From: Physcomitrium patens | Taxonomy: Eukaryota > Streptophyta > Bryopsida > Funariales > Funariaceae | NCBI RefSeq assembly: GCF_000002425.4 | Contig: NC_037254.1 | Span: 16,436,643 to 16,500,642 of the forward strand | DNA length: 64,000 nt | Direction of reading: 5' to 3' | Part shown: in pieces, positions 61,371-64,000 of the stretch | Numbering within the stretch: position 1 is the stretch's first letter | Layout of the letters: each line of letters starts with the position of its first letter | Notes under the pieces: generated by a model | Databases searched by the model: none | The model's input: only the letters and a program-made list of their open reading frames with translations | Told to the model about the DNA's origin: nothing | Translations under genes and position numbers: made by a program

Positions 61371-61765
61371 GAAAACTTAATTAAATACTAATCAAAATCT
61401 AATCAAATTCTAATCAAATCCTAATAGAATCCTAACCAAATCCTAAATAAATCCTAGTTAAATCCTAAAAAATCCTAACCAAATTCTAATAAAATCCTAA
61501 ACAAACCTTAACCAAATCCGAATCAAATTCTAAATAAATTCTTACCAAATTCTAATCAAATCCTAAATAAATCCTAATCAAATTCTAAACATTGTAATCA
61601 AATTCTAAATAAACCTTAGTCAAATTTTAAATAAATACTAATCAAATATTAATCAATCTTAAATAAACCTTAATAAAACTTTAGTCAAATTCTAAACAAA
61701 TCCTAAATAAATCCTAAGCAAATCCTAAATAAATCTTAGTCAAATCCTAATAAATCATCCAAATA
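61370..61765. repeat. Degenerate AATCCTAAA minisatellite
   Basis: About 40 imperfect units of AATCCTAAA or AATTCTAAT type. This is the reverse-complement form of the array at 53830-54350, in opposite orientation. Confidence 0.8.
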
Positions 61766-64000
61766 GTGAGTGGATTTCTCCAATCGTGATGGTGCCAAAA
61801 AAAAACGAAAAAATTCAAATTTTTTAGGATTTCCAAAAACTTAATGCGGCCATTAAGAAAGATTACTTCCCGTTACTTTTCACGGATAGTATATTGGATG
61901 CTATAACAGGTCACAAATGTTATTCCTTCCTTGATGGATTTTTTGGGTATAATCAAGTTCAAATTGTACCAGAAGACTAGCTCAAGACAACTTTTACTAC
62001 GGATTCGGGCACATTTGCTTATCATGTGATGCCTTTTGGATTATGCAACGTTCCAACCATGTTTCAGAGAGTGATGACTCAAACTTTCCAAGACTATCTA
62101 TGGATGTTTATAGAGATCTTTTTAGATGACTTTTGTGCATTCAGTACAAAATAAGATCATCTTAATTGTCTAGGCAAATGTTTGGCTCAATCTGTTAAAT
62201 TTGGAATATTATTGAACTCAAAGAAGTATCAATTTGGTATTCCATTCAAAAAATTATTGGAACATATCATCTCCAGCCGTGGTATTGCTATGGATCTTGA
62301 TAAAGTGTAGTATATAATGAACTTGCTCAGACCAGAGACGGTTTCCAATGTTTGAGGGTTTTGTCAACCATATCATTTATTATTGCCACTTTATTTATCC
62401 ATTTGTAGTTATTTGTCAACCTTTAATGAACTTATTGAAGAAACCTCCATCAAATGGATCTAGTCCCCTCTGAATCTTGGAGTGTACCATGGCCTTTGAG
62501 GCATTAAAATCAAAATTGGTCTCTGCTCCAATATTGGTGGCACCTCATTGGATGGAGCATTTCCATGTTTACGTTGATGCATCCAATGTAGCTATTGGAT
62601 CGGTGTTAAGTCAGAAAGATGACCAAGGTTTGGATCATCCTATCTATTATGCCAATCGACAATTGGTAGCTATCGAACGTAATTATACTACTACTGAACG
62701 CGAAGCGTTGGGCATGATGTATTTGGTTCAAAAGTTTTGGCACTATTTGCTTGAATATCTGTTTGTATTTTATGTCGATCATGATGACCCTCAAATACAT
62801 GATTAATAAGCCTCAATTGAGTAGATGCATTGTCCGATGGGTATTACTTCTACAAGAGTTCAATTTTACAATTATTGTATGACTTGAGAAGAAACATGCA
62901 AATACTGATCATTTATCCCTGTTGTCTAATATTCTCAGCAACGAGCCTATCTTTGATGCTCTTCTTGATGCCGAATTATTTGTGGTGAATGTGATTATCC
63001 CTAAATATAGAGAAATCATTCAATTATTGACCTTCTACACTTTTTTGCTGACTTTCATCAAGAAGCTTAAAAAGTGACTCATTTTGAAAAGTGCCCTGTA
63101 CACGATGATTCACAATGCTTTGTATAAACAAAGCAAAGATGGCATTTTAAGATGCTGTATCTTTCCAAATGAAGTACAGTCGATACTAGAGGGTTGCCAT
63201 TTGGATAGTTGTGATGATTATTTTGCGGGTGATAGCACTGCTCGCAAGGCTTTAATAGTAAGATATTTGTGGCCCACAATGTTTTTTGATGAACACAAAT
63301 TTATTTGTCATTGTCATCCCTCTCAATGAATTAGTTGATCCACGAGAACTTCAGCCTCATCGTTAGTTCGAATCTTGGCACAAGCACTGTTTGAAAAATA
63401 GAGTATTGATTTTGTCGGTCCTATCGCACTAGCGTCAAAACTTGGCCAGAAGTGATATATTTTAGTCGCCATGGACTATGTAACAAAATGGGCGGAGGCT
63501 ATTGCTACCCGCCATGATAATGCTAGTACGATGGTCACTTTTTTTTACGAAAATATTATAATTCAATTTGGGTGTCCAAAAAAATTGGTTAGTGATCGCG
63601 GTACCTATTTCATAAATGCTATCATAGCTGCGTTCATGAACACATATGAGATTAAGCATTAGAAAACTACTCCATATCATCCTCGCACAAATGGACAAAT
63701 AGAAAAGATCAACAGAATTTTGTGCAAGGTCTTGACTAAGACAATTTTGGGGGCGGATACCGATTAGAAGATCAAACTCTTTGCGGCTTTGTGGGCGTAT
63801 CATACCACATATAAAGTAACTACCAACACTACTCCATTCCAACTAGTTTATAGACAAGAGGCAATTTTACCTGTCGAGTTGGAAGTTCAAAGTTTACAGA
63901 TTGTCTTGGATGAACGTCTCAATGACAACAAGTCATTACACTCTTGGTTGATAAAATTGGACGAATTGGATGAAATACGGGCTACAGCTCTTTTTAACAT
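61766..64000 (+). mobile_element. Ty3/gypsy pol of a non-chromodomain type, runs off the edge
   Basis: Decayed plus-strand pol. RT: VMVPKKN, KLNAAIKKDYFPL, YHVMPFGLCNVPTMFQR and FLDDF (61766-62130). RNase H at 62477-62806: VYVDASNVAIGSVLSQKD and NYTTTEREAL. Integrase zinc region at 63084-63330, core at 63471-63760 with VAMDYVTKWAEA, SDRGTYF and HPRTNGQIEK. Then AYHTTYKVTTNTTPFQLVY to the window edge. The wording of the RNase H and integrase resembles the Athila/Tat side of plant Ty3 elements. Stops are frequent. Confidence 0.8.

Noticed and set aside
1-64000. CRISPR arrays, bacterial operons, rRNA genes
   Set aside because: None seen. Introns and plant retroelements show nuclear plant DNA, and the spaced repeats present are microsatellites or minisatellites.

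Overview
The window looks like a gene-poor, AT-rich stretch of a land-plant nuclear genome packed with LTR retrotransposons. Two plant genes sit in it as short GC-rich islands: an L-type (legume-type) lectin gene at about 25.9-27.0 kb (+) and a four-exon allene oxide cyclase gene at 37.5-39.1 kb (-). The very AT-rich background with GC-rich genes, the Ty3 chromoviruses and the few compact genes would fit a moss or another seed-free plant. The species cannot be fixed from the sequence alone.

Layout. Positions 1-4052 are a near-identical inverted copy of 31156-35207, so two arms of about 4.05 kb face each other across about 27 kb. 4053-11021 is gene-free AT-rich DNA. 11022-22484 is a Ty1/copia element on the minus strand (copia-1; 287-bp LTRs, target duplication AATAA). 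Inside its reverse-transcriptase region lies a younger Ty3/gypsy chromovirus, 12181-18553, also minus (gypsy-1; 552-bp LTRs, target duplication CACAC). It keeps gag, pol and a chromodomain, and has an extra 140-codon ORF between pol and the 3' LTR. 22485-24600 is empty AT-rich DNA. The lectin gene follows, with a second, decayed copia element (copia-2, 27411-32955, +) starting 36 bp past its probable poly(A) signal. The 3' part of copia-2 and its downstream flank form the right arm of the big inverted repeat.

35208-37150 is empty. The allene oxide cyclase gene comes next. Its upstream DNA holds one arm of a second, smaller inverted repeat of about 350 bp (39455-39803 and 41450-41798) around a 1.65-kb AT-rich spacer. 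From about 42 kb to the right edge the sequence is a mosaic of old broken retroelements: a minus-strand copia (copia-3), a minus-strand chromovirus (gypsy-2) with LTRs near 45643-46174 and 52309-52892, older plus-strand relatives of gypsy-1, an unnamed repeat (X), TTTAGGATT-like arrays, and the pol region of a non-chromodomain Ty3 element that runs off the window.

The two plant genes have no evident functional link. The cyclase would act in plastid oxylipin (OPDA) synthesis. The lectin-like protein has features of a secreted, possibly GPI-anchored surface protein. The rest records successive insertions: the order of nesting agrees with LTR divergence counted by eye (gypsy-1 7 of 552 positions, copia-1 15 of 287), and the large inverted duplication appears much younger than the copia-2 copy it cut through.
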